A stretch of DNA of 64,000 nt from JANNSX01 sp041397825. GTDB lineage: Bacteria; Pseudomonadota; Alphaproteobacteria; Rhizobiales; Hyphomicrobiaceae. The notes beneath the pieces are model-generated. The model was not told the DNA's origin. It was given only the letters and a program-made list of their open reading frames with translations, and made no database searches. The translations under genes were made by a program, and so were the position numbers. The stretch covers positions 186,001 through 250,000 of the forward strand of contig JAWKVX010000003.1 in assembly GCA_041397825.1 (NCBI GenBank), read 5' to 3'. Shown here one piece after another: positions 26,565 to 37,600 of the stretch (positions within the stretch are counted from its first letter, which is position 1; every line of letters starts with the position of its first letter).

Positions 26565-27110
26565 ACTCGTTCTCACTCACCTATTCGCACGCAGGGCCAT
26601 CTCGGGGGAGATGGCCCGACAGTCGTTACCCCTTGTCCCGAAGTCGATGCCGCTCGAGGCTATTCGCTGCCCCTGACCGGCGGTACGCCATCCCATGCAT
26701 GCTTCATCGTGATCCCGGTCACCGACAGCAATCGCCATGTCGGACCGAGATGAGCAGCGCTCGTCTTCACAACGACAAACCGCAAAGATCCGCCCAATCC
26801 AGCACGTCGATCGGGTTGGTCTGCGGTCGCAATCAGGCTATTGTCTCCGCTGATTTCGCAGCGAAGGGATCCAGTGTCGTTGGGCCGACTTTCGCATCTC
26901 GTAGGGAACAATAACACGAAATCCCGCGAAAATGAAGGGCTTCGCGTCGGCAACGGTTGCATATTCCTCCTCGGGGAGGGTTAACGCGCCGTCAGTTTTC
27001 GGGTCTCTGTCGCATCGACAGACCCGCATGTCGTTTTCGGATCAGGGGAAATAGGGGTCGCCGCAGACCCATCAATCCTTAATGCAGATGCGTTCCGAAG
27101 GTCCGCAAAG
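26565..27110. other. carD-fdxA intergenic stretch without a gene
   Basis: About 545 bases between fdxA (ending at 27111) and carD (starting at 26564), both leftward. Open frames here, such as 26660-26962 on the minus strand, show no family motif. A small hairpin (CCTC..GGGG near 26970-26985) may act in termination after fdxA. The rest probably holds the carD promoter and leader. Confidence 0.5.
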
Positions 27111-27449
27111 TCAGTCGCCTTCGCCTGGTTCGGGCGAGAAATGCTCAGCAAATTTATTTGCGACACCTTCAAAGGCTTTGGCGTCCGCCGGGGCATCCTT
27201 TTTTGAGGTGATGTTGGGCCAGACCTCCGAATAGCTCCGGTTGATCTCCAGCCACTTTTCGAGGCCCGGCTCGGTATCGGGCTTGATGGCGTCGACAGGG
27301 CACTCGGGCTCGCAGACGCCGCAGTCGATGCATTCGTCCGGATGAATGACCAGCATGTTGGCGCCCTCATAGAAGCAATCGACAGGGCAGACCTCGACGC
27401 AATCGGTGTATTTGCACTTGATGCAGTTCTCGTTGACGATGTAGGTCAT
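27111..27449 (-). CDS. fdxA: Seven-iron ferredoxin (3Fe-4S/4Fe-4S)
   Basis: A 112-residue ferredoxin of the FdxA/Azotobacter FdI type. Cysteines C9, C17 and C50 match the ligands of the 3Fe-4S cluster and C21, C40, C43 and C46 those of the 4Fe-4S cluster; the sequence opens TYIVNENCIKCKYTDCVEVC, with CIDCGVCEPECP after it. A helical C-terminal extension (about residues 60-112) is normal for this group. It carries low-potential electrons in the cytosol. The partner enzyme is not evident, but fdxA beside carD is a recurrent arrangement in Hyphomicrobiales. Confidence 0.96.
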   Translation of the reverse strand: MTYIVNENCIKCKYTDCVEVCPVDCFYEGANMLVIHPDECIDCGVCEPECPVDAIKPDTEPGLEKWLEINRSYSEVWPNITSKKDAPADAKAFEGVANKFAEHFSPEPGEGD

Positions 27450-27685
27450 CTACCGCTCCGTAGCCGCCCGGGCAGGGTGGCGAGCCATTACATTTCGGCG
27501 ATTTGCCTAGCCGATGAGGCGCGGCGGAGCAAGGGTCGGGCCATCAGCCTGCGCCGAGCCGCCGCGCGGCGAATTCCGCTTTTCACATCATCTGCCGGTC
27601 ATCGGTCCGCTTTGCGAGGCCTGATTCGAAACTCTGCACTCGTTGAAGCCTGGCTCAGGCAACGGGCATTGCTATCTGGGGCCAC

Positions 27686-28087
27686 TCAATGCCGGGCCGA
27701 GGCCCCGAGAATGGCCGGTGCGAGGACCATGACGAGGAGGCCGATTGGAAACAGCGCGCCTTGCCGGACGTCGAACTCCGCAAGATAAGCCCCCAGAGGC
27801 ATGTCGAGCACCAATAGGGCCAGTGCACTCTCGAGCAGGAGGAGCGTCGCCACTCCGAGCAAGCCGACACCGAACCAGCTCCAGAATGATCGCGCCGGTC
27901 TTCTTCGCGCGACAAGCCACCAGCCGACAGCGACGATCGCGATCGTCGCCACCGCAAACTCGATCAGCCGCCCAAGCTCGGCTCCGAGCATCGGAATGAG
28001 CGACACTTCGCGCAACACGCCAAGAACGAAGCCTGCAGAAAATCCCACGGTGCCGTAGATCAGGCCATCGTGGATCGTGCGATGCAT
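27686..28087 (-). CDS. Small integral membrane protein, unknown function
   Basis: A 133-residue protein with four predicted membrane helices, at about residues 8-28 (GLIYGTVGFSAGFVLGVL), 40-58 (FAVATIAIVAVGWWLVA), 68-95 (WFGVGLLGVATLLLLESALALLVL) and 110-130 (LFPIGLLVMVLAPAILG). I recognise no characterised family. The ATG at 28087 lies 4 nt after the stop codon of the glutaryl-CoA dehydrogenase gene, so the two are co-transcribed. A longer frame starting further upstream would overlap that gene and is less likely. Confidence 0.7.
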   Translation of the reverse strand: MHRTIHDGLIYGTVGFSAGFVLGVLREVSLIPMLGAELGRLIEFAVATIAIVAVGWWLVARRRPARSFWSWFGVGLLGVATLLLLESALALLVLDMPLGAYLAEFDVRQGALFPIGLLVMVLAPAILGASARH

Positions 28088-28091
28088 CGGC

Positions 28092-29300
<1,209 letters not shown>

Positions 29301-29485
29301 TGTCGCGCTCCCATTCCGGACCGATAACAGGCGCAGGTAGCGCCTCGTCCGTCAAATGCCCTTCAACCCTACACGCTCGTCTCGTCGGTGAGAACTCTAC
29401 GCCGCCTGGACAACACTGCGCTCCCCCACAAAACGCCGGCATCCGATGCAAGCGCCGGATTTGAACGCTAGCGCTCGTTCAATCC

Positions 29486-30025
29486 ATGCAGCGTTCTCTG
29501 TCCATGAGGGAAACCACGCCCATGCCTCCCGCACTCCATCGCTATGCCACCCCGCTCACCACGGGTCTGTTCCTCGTCTCGCTCATCTCGGGCATCGCCC
29601 TGTTTTTCCATTGGGGCTCGCAGTACTTCCACGGTATGCACGAGTGGCTGAGCATGGTGCTGATCGTGCCCTTCGTGCTCCACCTCTGGCGCAATTGGCG
29701 ATCGTTCCTCTGTTACTTCAGCCATGCCCCGATGGGGATCGCTGTGGTCGTCTCGGTCGTTGCCGCCCTCGCATTCATGCTGCCGGCGGCGACCGGTGAA
29801 GGCCGGCGGGGTGGGCCACCGCAGATGGCACTCGCCCGCCTGATGCTCGATGCGACACCGGAGAAGGTGGCGCCGGTACTCGGCATTCCGGCGGACCAGC
29901 TCGTCCAGCGCCTCAAGGCGGCGGGCTTTGCCGGAGCCGCCGTTACGCGCCCTCTCGCCGAGATCGCCAGGGACTCCGGGCGAGACGACCGAACACTCAT
30001 CTCGGCCCTCATCCAGGCGAAATAG
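29486..30025 (+). CDS. DUF4405-type membrane protein with soluble helical tail
   Basis: A protein of 179 residues, or 167 if translation starts at 29522 behind AGGGAAACCACGCCC. Three hydrophobic helices (about residues 22-42, 50-68 and 80-100) form a short cytochrome-b-like unit; H51 (FHGMHEW) and H65 (VLHLWRNW) are spaced like heme ligands in DUF4405 proteins. The C-terminal 75 residues (PEKVAPVLGIPADQLVQRLKAAG and on) form a helical soluble region. It lies alone between gcdH and gabT. A role in membrane electron transfer or redox sensing is possible but not shown. Confidence 0.65.
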   Translation: MQRSLSMRETTPMPPALHRYATPLTTGLFLVSLISGIALFFHWGSQYFHGMHEWLSMVLIVPFVLHLWRNWRSFLCYFSHAPMGIAVVVSVVAALAFMLPAATGEGRRGGPPQMALARLMLDATPEKVAPVLGIPADQLVQRLKAAGFAGAAVTRPLAEIARDSGRDDRTLISALIQAK

Positions 30026-30084
30026 CGCGAGACACGAGCGGGCCCATCACATGATACGCGTCATGGGCTCGCCGGCTGATTGCC

Positions 30085-31377
30085 TTACGCCGCTCCCACA
30101 GCCTCCGTCATCGCCTGCTCGAAGATGTCCATACCCGATTTGGCGAGGTCCGTCGGGCAAGTAAGTGGCGGGAGGAAGCGCACGACATTCGCATTCGGTC
30201 CGCAGGTCAGAATCAGTAGGCCCTTTTCCTGGCACTTGGCGACAACCCGGTTCGTCAGGTCGGCGTCGGGCGCCTTGGACACGCGGTCCTTCACCAGCTC
30301 GACGGCGACCATGGCGCCCATGCCACGGACATCGCCGATGCAGGAGAACTCGTTCTTCTTCTGCATGTCCTCGAGCCGGCCCTTGATCTCCTTGCCGAGT
30401 GCGACGGCCTTGTCGCAGAGCTTCTCCTCGTCGATCACCTCGAGCACGGCCTGGGCCGCGGCGAGGCCGACGGGCGAGCCCGCATAGGTGCCGCCGAGAC
30501 CGCCCGGGAGCGCCGCATCCATCAACTCGGCGCGGCCAGTGACGGCGGCGAGCGGGAAGCCGCCGCCGAGGCCCTTCGCCATGGTGATCAAGTCCGGCAC
30601 CACTCCTGCATGCTCGATGGCGAACATCTTGCCGGTGCGGGCCATGCCGGTTTGGATCTCGTCGGCGATGAACAGGATGCCATGCTCGTCGCATAGCTTC
30701 CTCAGCGCCTGCAGGAAGGCCACGGGGGCGACGTAGAAGCCGCCTTCACCCTGCACGGGCTCGACGATGATGGCGGCGACTCGCGCCGGATCGACATCGC
30801 CGGCAAAGACGTCCTTCAAGCCGGCCAGCGCCTGCTCGACCGTCATGTCGTGGTAAGGTTTCGGAAACGGCGCATGGAACACTTCGGCCGGGAAGGGACC
30901 AAAGCCCTTCTTGTAGGGCACGACCTTGCCGGTCAATGCCATGCCCATCATCGTGCGGCCGTGGAAGGCGCCGGTGAAGGACACGACGGCCGTGCGGCCG
31001 GTCGCGACGCGCGCGATCTTGACGGCGTTCTCGACAGCTTCCGCGCCCGTTGTCACGAACATCGTCTTCTTCGTGAAAGTGCCGGGGGTGGACGTGTTCA
31101 GGCGCTCGGCAACCGCGATGTATTCCTCGTACGGCGCGACGTTGAAGCAGGTATGTGTGAAGTCGGCGATCTGGGCGGCGACTGCCTTCATGACCTTCGG
31201 ATGCCGGTGGCCGGTGTTGACGACGGCAATGCCGGCCGCGAAGTCGATATAGCGCTTGCCGTCGACATCCCACACCTCGGCGTTCTCGGCCTTGGCGGCG
31301 TAGACGGATTTGGTGGCGATGCCGCGCGGAACGGCGGCGGTATGCCGGGCCTTCAGCGCTTCGGACTTCGTGGCCAT
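30085..31377 (-). CDS. gabT: 4-aminobutyrate aminotransferase
   Basis: A 430-residue class III PLP aminotransferase. It transfers the amino group of GABA to 2-oxoglutarate, giving succinate semialdehyde and glutamate. GabT traits: the start RHTAAVPRGIATK, the PLP-phosphate site TTGAEAVENAVKIAR, IVEPVQGEGGFYVAP, DEIQTGMARTGKMFA and the Schiff-base Lys in MAKGLGGGFPLAAV. The ATG at 31377 follows AAGGAAACCTC. It is divergent from a PuuR-like regulator, with an 18-bp palindrome between them. gabD is not adjacent. 5-aminovalerate could be an additional substrate. Confidence 0.92.
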   Translation of the reverse strand: MATKSEALKARHTAAVPRGIATKSVYAAKAENAEVWDVDGKRYIDFAAGIAVVNTGHRHPKVMKAVAAQIADFTHTCFNVAPYEEYIAVAERLNTSTPGTFTKKTMFVTTGAEAVENAVKIARVATGRTAVVSFTGAFHGRTMMGMALTGKVVPYKKGFGPFPAEVFHAPFPKPYHDMTVEQALAGLKDVFAGDVDPARVAAIIVEPVQGEGGFYVAPVAFLQALRKLCDEHGILFIADEIQTGMARTGKMFAIEHAGVVPDLITMAKGLGGGFPLAAVTGRAELMDAALPGGLGGTYAGSPVGLAAAQAVLEVIDEEKLCDKAVALGKEIKGRLEDMQKKNEFSCIGDVRGMGAMVAVELVKDRVSKAPDADLTNRVVAKCQEKGLLILTCGPNANVVRFLPPLTCPTDLAKSGMDIFEQAMTEAVGAA

Positions 31378-31463
31378 GAGGTTTCCTTTCGGGGAGCGAG
31401 CGGGTGCCGTCGATCCTAGCGTGGACGGCCAGCCTTGTCTTTCGAACGGCGACCCTATAGCAC

Positions 31464-31481
31464 TGCTCAATATATTGAGCA
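31464..31481. promoter_or_regulatory. Probable PuuR-type operator
   Basis: TGCTCAATATATTGAGCA is a perfect 18-bp palindrome in the 132-bp gap between gabT and the divergent PuuR-like gene, 28 bases before the regulator start. The core CAATATATTG matches, from memory, the core of a PuuR site in the E. coli puu region. It probably lets the regulator control both genes. Confidence 0.75.
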
Positions 31482-31509
31482 AGACGGCGCGGTAGTATAA
31501 AGCTCAGCC

Positions 31510-32109
31510 ATGCAGCAGCGACGAGATAGTGCCGAGTTCGACGTCGGCCGGCGGCTGAAGCAGGTCCGCACCCGTGCCGGCCTCACGCAGCGCCAGCTCG
31601 CCGAGCGCGCCGGCGTGACGCATGGGCTGATCTCTATGCTCGAGGCCAACAAGAACTCTCCGTCCGTCGCGAGCTTGCGGAAAATCCTCGGCGGCATTCC
31701 GATGACCATGGTCGAGTTCTTCGAGCCCGAGCGGCCGGCTAGCGCTCAGGTGTTCTTCCGCCCGGACGACCTTGCCGATCTCACCGGCCGTGTCGGCCAC
31801 GCGCACGGCAACGGCTCCTCGGGCAGCATGTCATTCCGCCAGGTCGGCGATCCGCGTGCGCACAACCTGCAGATATTGCACGAGCGCTACGCGCCCGGCG
31901 CCGACACCGGCGAGTCCATGCTCGAGCACGCGAGCCACGAGGGTGGCGTCGTCATCTCGGGCGAGCTCGAGGTGACGGTCGGCGACGAGGTGCGTGTGCT
32001 CAAAGCCGGCGACGCCTACCTCTTCGACAGCCGCGTGCCGCACCGCTTCCGCAATATCTCGGACGAACCTTGCGAGGTCGTCAGCGCCTGCACGCCGCCG
32101 TGGTTGTGA
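31510..32109 (+). CDS. puuR: PuuR-like XRE-family regulator with cupin domain
   Basis: A 199-residue regulator with an N-terminal XRE helix-turn-helix (about residues 12-70: RRLKQVRTRAGLTQRQLAER, then GLISMLEANKNSPSV) and a C-terminal cupin sensor domain (about 120-195: SHEGGVVISGELEVTVGDE, DAYLFDSRVPHRFRN). The ending EVVSACTPPWL is typical of PuuR, the repressor of putrescine/GABA catabolism. It is divergent from gabT and overlooks a perfect palindrome at 31464-31481. Likely relieved by putrescine or GABA; the ligand is inferred from the family. Confidence 0.85.
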   Translation: MQQRRDSAEFDVGRRLKQVRTRAGLTQRQLAERAGVTHGLISMLEANKNSPSVASLRKILGGIPMTMVEFFEPERPASAQVFFRPDDLADLTGRVGHAHGNGSSGSMSFRQVGDPRAHNLQILHERYAPGADTGESMLEHASHEGGVVISGELEVTVGDEVRVLKAGDAYLFDSRVPHRFRNISDEPCEVVSACTPPWL

Positions 32110-32283
32110 GGTTCGTGGGCTGGGCCGGGCACTTAACGACACGATGGCAAATCATCCGTTATCGACATTTCGATCCTTGCCATGACTTGGATCAATGCGG
32201 GCTTGACCGGCGACGCGAGGATCGCGCCGTGGTCAGCGCACGGACGCGGGTTCGCGTCCATCGAGAAGATGAGGAGAGTCTTC

Positions 32284-32928
32284 ATGAGCAAGCGTGAGGC
32301 GGGTGACCACGCCGAGATGATCCGTGTATGGGATCCAATTGTCAGAATCGGGCACTGGCTGCTGGTCGCGGCATTCGCGATCGCCTATCTGTCTGAAGGC
32401 GAGCCGGAGTGGCTGCACAGCTGGTCCGGATATGTGATCGGGATCGTCGTCGCAATTCGGATCATCTGGGGAATCATCGGTACTCGGCATGCGCGCTTCA
32501 CCGATTTCGTGACAGGGCCGTTCAAGGCCACCGGCTATCTGGTGAGTCTCTTCACTGGTTCTGCCGAGCGCCATATCGGGCACAGCCCGCCGGGCGGGCT
32601 GATGACCATCGCGCTTCTGATCATGCTGGCCGCGACGACAGGCAGCGGCATGGTGCTTCTCGCGGTCGACGAGGGGCGTGGTCCGCTTGCCGGGATCGTA
32701 ACCGCACAGACCTTCGGTGGCGTCACGTCCGCCATTTCGAGCCTCGAAGACTCGGATGAGGGGGAGGCGGGCGACGGCGGCGAGGAGGTCTTCGAGGAAA
32801 TCCACGAGGTGACGGCCAACCTCACGCTGGCGCTCGTGATCTTCCATGTTCTTGGCGTCATCCTCGCCAGCGTCTCGCACCGCGAGAACCTGTCACGCGC
32901 TATGATCACCGGCATGAAGCGTCGTTGA
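32284..32928 (+). CDS. Cytochrome b561-type membrane protein
   Basis: A 214-residue di-heme cytochrome b of the bacterial cytochrome_b_N/b561 type. Membrane helices lie at about residues 20-40 (HWLLVAAFAIAYL), 47-66, 100-120 and 173-195. Candidate heme ligands are H23 (IGHWLL), H45 (WLHSWSGY), H174 (FEEIHEVTAN) and H188 (LVIFHVLG). A charged acidic loop (DSDEGEAGDGGEE) precedes the last helix. The start at 32284 follows GAGGAGAGTCTTC. Such proteins are commonly encoded beside cytochrome c', whose gene here lies beyond the sox operon at 38.3-38.8 kb. Confidence 0.85.
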   Translation: MSKREAGDHAEMIRVWDPIVRIGHWLLVAAFAIAYLSEGEPEWLHSWSGYVIGIVVAIRIIWGIIGTRHARFTDFVTGPFKATGYLVSLFTGSAERHIGHSPPGGLMTIALLIMLAATTGSGMVLLAVDEGRGPLAGIVTAQTFGGVTSAISSLEDSDEGEAGDGGEEVFEEIHEVTANLTLALVIFHVLGVILASVSHRENLSRAMITGMKRR

Positions 32929-32939
32929 CCCGGCTCCTG

Positions 32940-32964
32940 GCCGCGGTCGCTCCGGGGCCGCGGC
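32940..32964 (+). terminator. Possible terminator after cytochrome b561 gene
   Basis: GCCGCGG (32940-32946) pairs with CCGCGGC (32958-32964) around an 11-nt loop, starting 12 bases after the stop codon. There is no clear U-tract, only TTTG shortly downstream, so this is tentative. Confidence 0.35.
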
Positions 32965-33051
32965 GGTGCATTTGATCCATTTGAAGTCGCTGTTGGACTA
33001 AATGTTTCATGTCTGTTAGGGTCCTCTCCTGTCGCCGCGAGGGCCCGACCG

Positions 33052-34308
33052 ATGACGCACTACTCCGTCTTCTCCGTTGTCCGTAACGCGTTGACCGGCA
33101 ATCGCGGCTGGTCACGTGCCTGGCGCGATCCCGAGCCGAGGCCCGAGTATGACGTGATAATCATCGGCTCGGGCCATGGGCTCGCCACGGCGTACTATCT
33201 CGCCAAGGAGCACGGCATCCGCAACGTTGCCGTCCTCGACAAGGGCTGGCTCGGCGGCGGCAACATCGGCCGAAACACGACCATCGTCAGGTCGAACTAC
33301 GCGCTCGACGGCAACACGCAGTTCTACGAATGGGCGATGAAGCTCTGGGAAGGGCTCTCGCACGACCTGAACTACAATGTGATGATGTCACATCGCGGCG
33401 TCTTCAACCTTGCGCACACGCCGGCGCAGTACGATGCCTTCGCGCGGCGCGGCAACTGGATGCGGCTGAACGGCATCGACGCCGAGCTCTACAATCGCGA
33501 GGAGACGCTGAAGCATCTCCCCTATGTCAATCCCAGCAAGGATTTCCGTTTTCCCGTCTATGGCTCGCTCTGCCAGTGGCGGGGCGGTACCGCGCGCCAC
33601 GACGCAGTCGCCTGGGGCTATGCACGCGCCGCCGACCGGCTCGGCGTCGACATCATCCAGAATTGCGAGGTGACGGATTTCCTGCGCGACGTCTCGGGTT
33701 CCGTTGTCGGCGTGCAGACCTCGCGCGGTCCCATCCGTGCGAAAAAGGTCGGCATGGCAATCGCGGGCAATTCGACTCTTCTCGCCGAGAAGGCGGGCAT
33801 TCGGCTGCCCATCGAAAGCCATGTGCTGCAGGCCTTCGTCTCCGAGCCTATCAAGCCGCTCGTCGATCATGTCGTGACCTTCGGCGCTGGTCACTTCTAT
33901 GTCTCGCAGTCCGACAAGGGTGGGCTCGTCTTCGGCGGCGATCCCGACGGCTACAACTCCTATGCCCAGCGCGGCAACCTGCCGACTGTCGAGCACGTGA
34001 TCACCGAGGGCAAGGCTCTCGTTCCGGCCATCGCGCGGGTTCGCCTCGTCCGTCAATGGGGCGGCATCATGGACATGTCGATGGACGGCACGCCGATCAT
34101 CTGTCGATCGCCGGTCGATGGTCTCTACATCAATGCCGGCTGGTGCTACGGCGGTTTCAAGGCGACGCCGGGTTCCGGCTGGTGCTTCGCCTGGACGATC
34201 GCGAAGGACGAGCCTCACGAATACAATAAGAAGTTCACACTCGAGCGCTTCCGCGAAGGCCGGCCTATCGATGAGAAGGGCCAGGGCCCGACGCCGTATT
34301 GGCATTGA
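33052..34308 (+). CDS. soxB: Sarcosine oxidase subunit beta
   Basis: A 418-residue flavoprotein subunit of heterotetrameric sarcosine oxidase, where sarcosine is demethylated to glycine using non-covalent FAD and covalent FMN. The FAD motif is IIIGSGHGLATAYYLA. The His that carries covalent FMN in the corynebacterial enzyme corresponds to H183 in GGTARHDAVAW. The C-terminal DGTPIICRSPVDGLYINAGWCYGGFKATPGSG (key parts TPIICRSPV and GGFKATP) closes the substrate pocket. It is the first gene of soxBDAG, with soxD 15 nt downstream. Confidence 0.96.
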   Translation: MTHYSVFSVVRNALTGNRGWSRAWRDPEPRPEYDVIIIGSGHGLATAYYLAKEHGIRNVAVLDKGWLGGGNIGRNTTIVRSNYALDGNTQFYEWAMKLWEGLSHDLNYNVMMSHRGVFNLAHTPAQYDAFARRGNWMRLNGIDAELYNREETLKHLPYVNPSKDFRFPVYGSLCQWRGGTARHDAVAWGYARAADRLGVDIIQNCEVTDFLRDVSGSVVGVQTSRGPIRAKKVGMAIAGNSTLLAEKAGIRLPIESHVLQAFVSEPIKPLVDHVVTFGAGHFYVSQSDKGGLVFGGDPDGYNSYAQRGNLPTVEHVITEGKALVPAIARVRLVRQWGGIMDMSMDGTPIICRSPVDGLYINAGWCYGGFKATPGSGWCFAWTIAKDEPHEYNKKFTLERFREGRPIDEKGQGPTPYWH

Positions 34309-34323
34309 GCTGAGAGACAAGAC

Positions 34324-34614
34324 ATGCGCATCGCTTGCCCCTATTGCGGCCTTCGCGACTCCTCCGAGTTCAACTATGGCGGCGATGCGGAACGCATCCG
34401 TCCGGACCTGTCAGAGACCGATCCGGAACCCTGGCTGGCCTATGTCTACGAGCGCAACAATCCGCGCGGGCCGCACAGGGAATTCTGGCATCACCTGCAT
34501 GGCTGCCGGCAGTGGCTCGTCGTCACACGAGACACGGCCACGCACGAGATCAGCGACGTCGCGATGGCACGAGATGCTATGCGGGCTCGACAGAGTAGTG
34601 GAGGTCGGGAATGA
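34324..34614 (+). CDS. soxD: Sarcosine oxidase subunit delta
   Basis: A 96-residue zinc-binding subunit of heterotetrameric sarcosine oxidase. The zinc site uses CPYCG at residues 6-10 and the His/Cys pair near HHLHGCRQW (about residues 57-65). The first line IRIACPYCGLRDSSEFNYGG is typical (here MRIACPYCGLRDSSEFNYGG). It supports assembly of the alpha-beta-gamma-delta complex and has no known catalysis. Its stop codon overlaps the soxA start (ATGA), showing translational coupling. Confidence 0.95.
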   Translation: MRIACPYCGLRDSSEFNYGGDAERIRPDLSETDPEPWLAYVYERNNPRGPHREFWHHLHGCRQWLVVTRDTATHEISDVAMARDAMRARQSSGGRE

Positions 34615-37600
34615 GCGGGCAGTCCAACCGCCTTGCTGCCGGTGGACGCATCGATCGCGTCCGGCAGGTGGGCTTCCGTTTCGACGGCAAGGCCTATCAG
34701 GGCTATGCCGGTGATACTTTAGCCTCGGCGCTGCTCGCCAACGGCGTCAAGCTCGTCGGCCGGAGCTTCAAATATCATCGTCCGCGCGGCATGCTCTCGG
34801 CTGGCGTCGAGGAGCCGACAGGGCTCGTGACGGTCCGGTCCGGCGGACGGCAGGAGCCGAATGTGCCAGCCCCGATGGCCGAGCTCTACGACGGCCTCGT
34901 GAGCCGCAGCCAGAATGCCTGGCCATCACCGTCGTTCGACATCCTGGCGATCAACAACCTGTTCAAACCCTTCCTGTCGGCCGGCTTCTACTACAAGACC
35001 TTCATGGGGCCGACGAGGAAGAGCTGGATGCTGTTCGAGCCCTTCATCCGCAAGGCCGCCGGTCTCGGTGTCGCCGCCACCGCACCCGACCCCGATCGCT
35101 ACGAGAAGGTCAATGCCTTCACGGATGTGCTCGTGATCGGCAGCGGTCCTGCAGGGCTTTCGGCAGCCCTTGCGGCCGGCCGTGCCGGCGCCCGCGTGAT
35201 CTTGGCTGAGCAGATGCCAGGCCTCGGCGGTGCACTCCTCGACGAGCCTGCGGGCAACCCGTCTGATCTCTGGCTGAAGGCCGTTGTTGCCGAGTTGGAG
35301 AGCCTGCCGAACGTCCGGCTGATGCCGAGAACGACGGTGTTCGGCCAGTTCGACGGCGGTACCTTCGGCCTCGTGGAGCGTGTCGCCGACCACAAGGCGG
35401 AGCCCGACTCCCACGAGCCTCGACAGCGCTACATCGTGCTGCGCGCAAGTCGTGTCGTGATCGCGGCAGGGGCCATCGAGCGTCCCATTCCCTTCGGCAA
35501 CAACGACCGGCCAGGCGTCATGCTGGCCGGCGCCGTCAGGAGCTATCTCAACCGATATGCCGTCATCGCTGGACGGAAGGCTGTTGTATTCACGAGCAAC
35601 GACAGCGCCTATCGCGCCGCTTTCGATCTAAAGGCGGCGGGGGCCCAGGTCACCGTGGTCGACGCCCGGCCACTGGATGCGGCCGCCATCAAGCGCATCG
35701 AAAGTAAGGGCGTACAGGTCCATGCCGGTCACGCCGTCGCCGAGGCCGTCGGCGGCAAGGCGGTCTCTGGCGCCGTCGTCGCGCCCTTCGACATCGCGAC
35801 GGGCCGTTGCACGGGTGGGTTCACCCGCCTGGCCTGTGATCTCATCGCCGTCTCCGGCGGCTGGGACCCGCAGCTCCATCTCGCGACCCACAAGGGAGGG
35901 GCCCGCCCGGCCTGGAACGAGACGCTGCATTGTCTCGTCCCGGCAGGCGAGGGGGCGATTGAGCATCATGCCGGCGCCATGAGGGGGAGCTTCGGGTCTG
36001 CCGCCGCCGTGGCCCAAGGCTTCGCGGCGGGTACCGAGGCCGCCCAGAAGGCCGGCGCCACAGGTTCCAGCGGCAGCGCGCCGATTTCCGACGATTTGCC
36101 GAGCGGAGAGCTTGGCCAGGGGTTTGCAGCCGTCTTCGACGTGCCACCGCCGCACGGTCTCAGAGAACAGAAGCGCTTCATCGATCTGCAGAACGACGTC
36201 TCGGCCTCCGACGTGAAGCTTGCGCATCTCGAAGGCTATGTCTCGGTCGAGCATCTGAAGCGCTACACGACGCTCGGCATGGCGACGGAGCAGGGCAAGA
36301 CATCGAACGTCATTGCGCTGGCGCAAATGGCGAAGCTCCGCGGCCTCGATATCCCTCAGGTCGGGACAACCGGCTGGCGACCACCCTACACGCCGGTCGC
36401 CCTCGCGACGCTGGCCGGCCACGAAACCGACAATCACGTGAAGCCGGTTCGCCGAACGCCCTTCCACGCCTGGAACGAGAAGGCCGGCTGCGTGTTCCTC
36501 GACACCGGTCTATGGAAACGCGCCTGGTACTTTCCGCAAGGCTCGGAGGATGTGAACGCCGCCTACCGGCGCGAGACCAAGGCCGTGCGCGAGACCGTCG
36601 GCGTCGTCGACGTCTCGACACTCGGCAAGATCGATGTGCAGGGACCGGATGCTGCCGAGTTTCTGAATCGCGTTTATGTCAACGGCTGGAAGAATCTCGA
36701 GGTCGGCAAAGCGCGCTACGGCATCATGCTCAGAGAGGATGGTTTCATCTTCGACGATGGGACGACGTCGCGGCTGGCGGAGGATCACTACTTCCTGACG
36801 ACGACGACGGCAGAAGCCGCCAAAGTGATGTCGCACCTCGAATGGCTGCTGCAGACGGCGTGGCCGGATCTCAAGGTGCATGTCACGTCCGTGACCGACC
36901 AGTGGGGCGGCGTCGCCGTCGCGGGCCCCAATGCGCGCAAGCTGCTTGCCGACTGCGTGGCCGACATCGACATGTCGAACGATGCGTTCCCGTTCATGGG
37001 CGTGCGCGTCGGTTCGGGGCACGGCAGTGTCCCCCTGCGCATCCACCGCATCTCCTTCTCGGGCGAGCTCGCCTACGAGGTGTTCACGCCGTCGGGCTAC
37101 GGCTCGGCGCTGATGGATCTGTTGATGGCGAAGGGCAAGGCGCACGGGCTCGTGCTCTACGGCGTCGAGGCGCTCGGTGCGCTGCGGATCGAGAAAGGGC
37201 ACGTCGCCGGCAACGAGATCGACGGTCGGACGACTTTGGAGGACCTCGGTCTCGCCAAGATGGCATCGACCAAGAAGCCCTATGTCGGCAGCGTGCTGCG
37301 CAACCGCCCCGCCATGCAGAGCGAGGATCGTCAGCGGCTCGTCGGCTTGAGACCTGTCGATCGCAAGGCCCGCATCCGGCCAGGCATGATCCTGCAGCCG
37401 CACGGCGGTCCCCATCAGGGCCACGGTCTTGGTCACGTCACTTCGACGACCTATAGCCCACAGCTCGGTCACTCGATTGCCCTCGGTCTCTGCAAGGGCG
37501 GTATGAGCAACGAAGGCCAGGTGATCGACGCCGTCTTCCCGCTCCAGGGAGACGTCGTGCCGGTCGAGATCGTCTCGCCGCATTTCTTCGATCATGAAGG

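Noticed and set aside
25431..26753. Long plus-strand open frame (440 codons) opposite carD
   Set aside because: The Lys/Ala-rich carD extension leaves few stops on the other strand. The frame has no recognisable domain.
26660..26962. Minus-strand open frame between fdxA and carD
   Set aside because: It has no recognisable domain and an unremarkable composition; the stretch is more likely a promoter and leader region.
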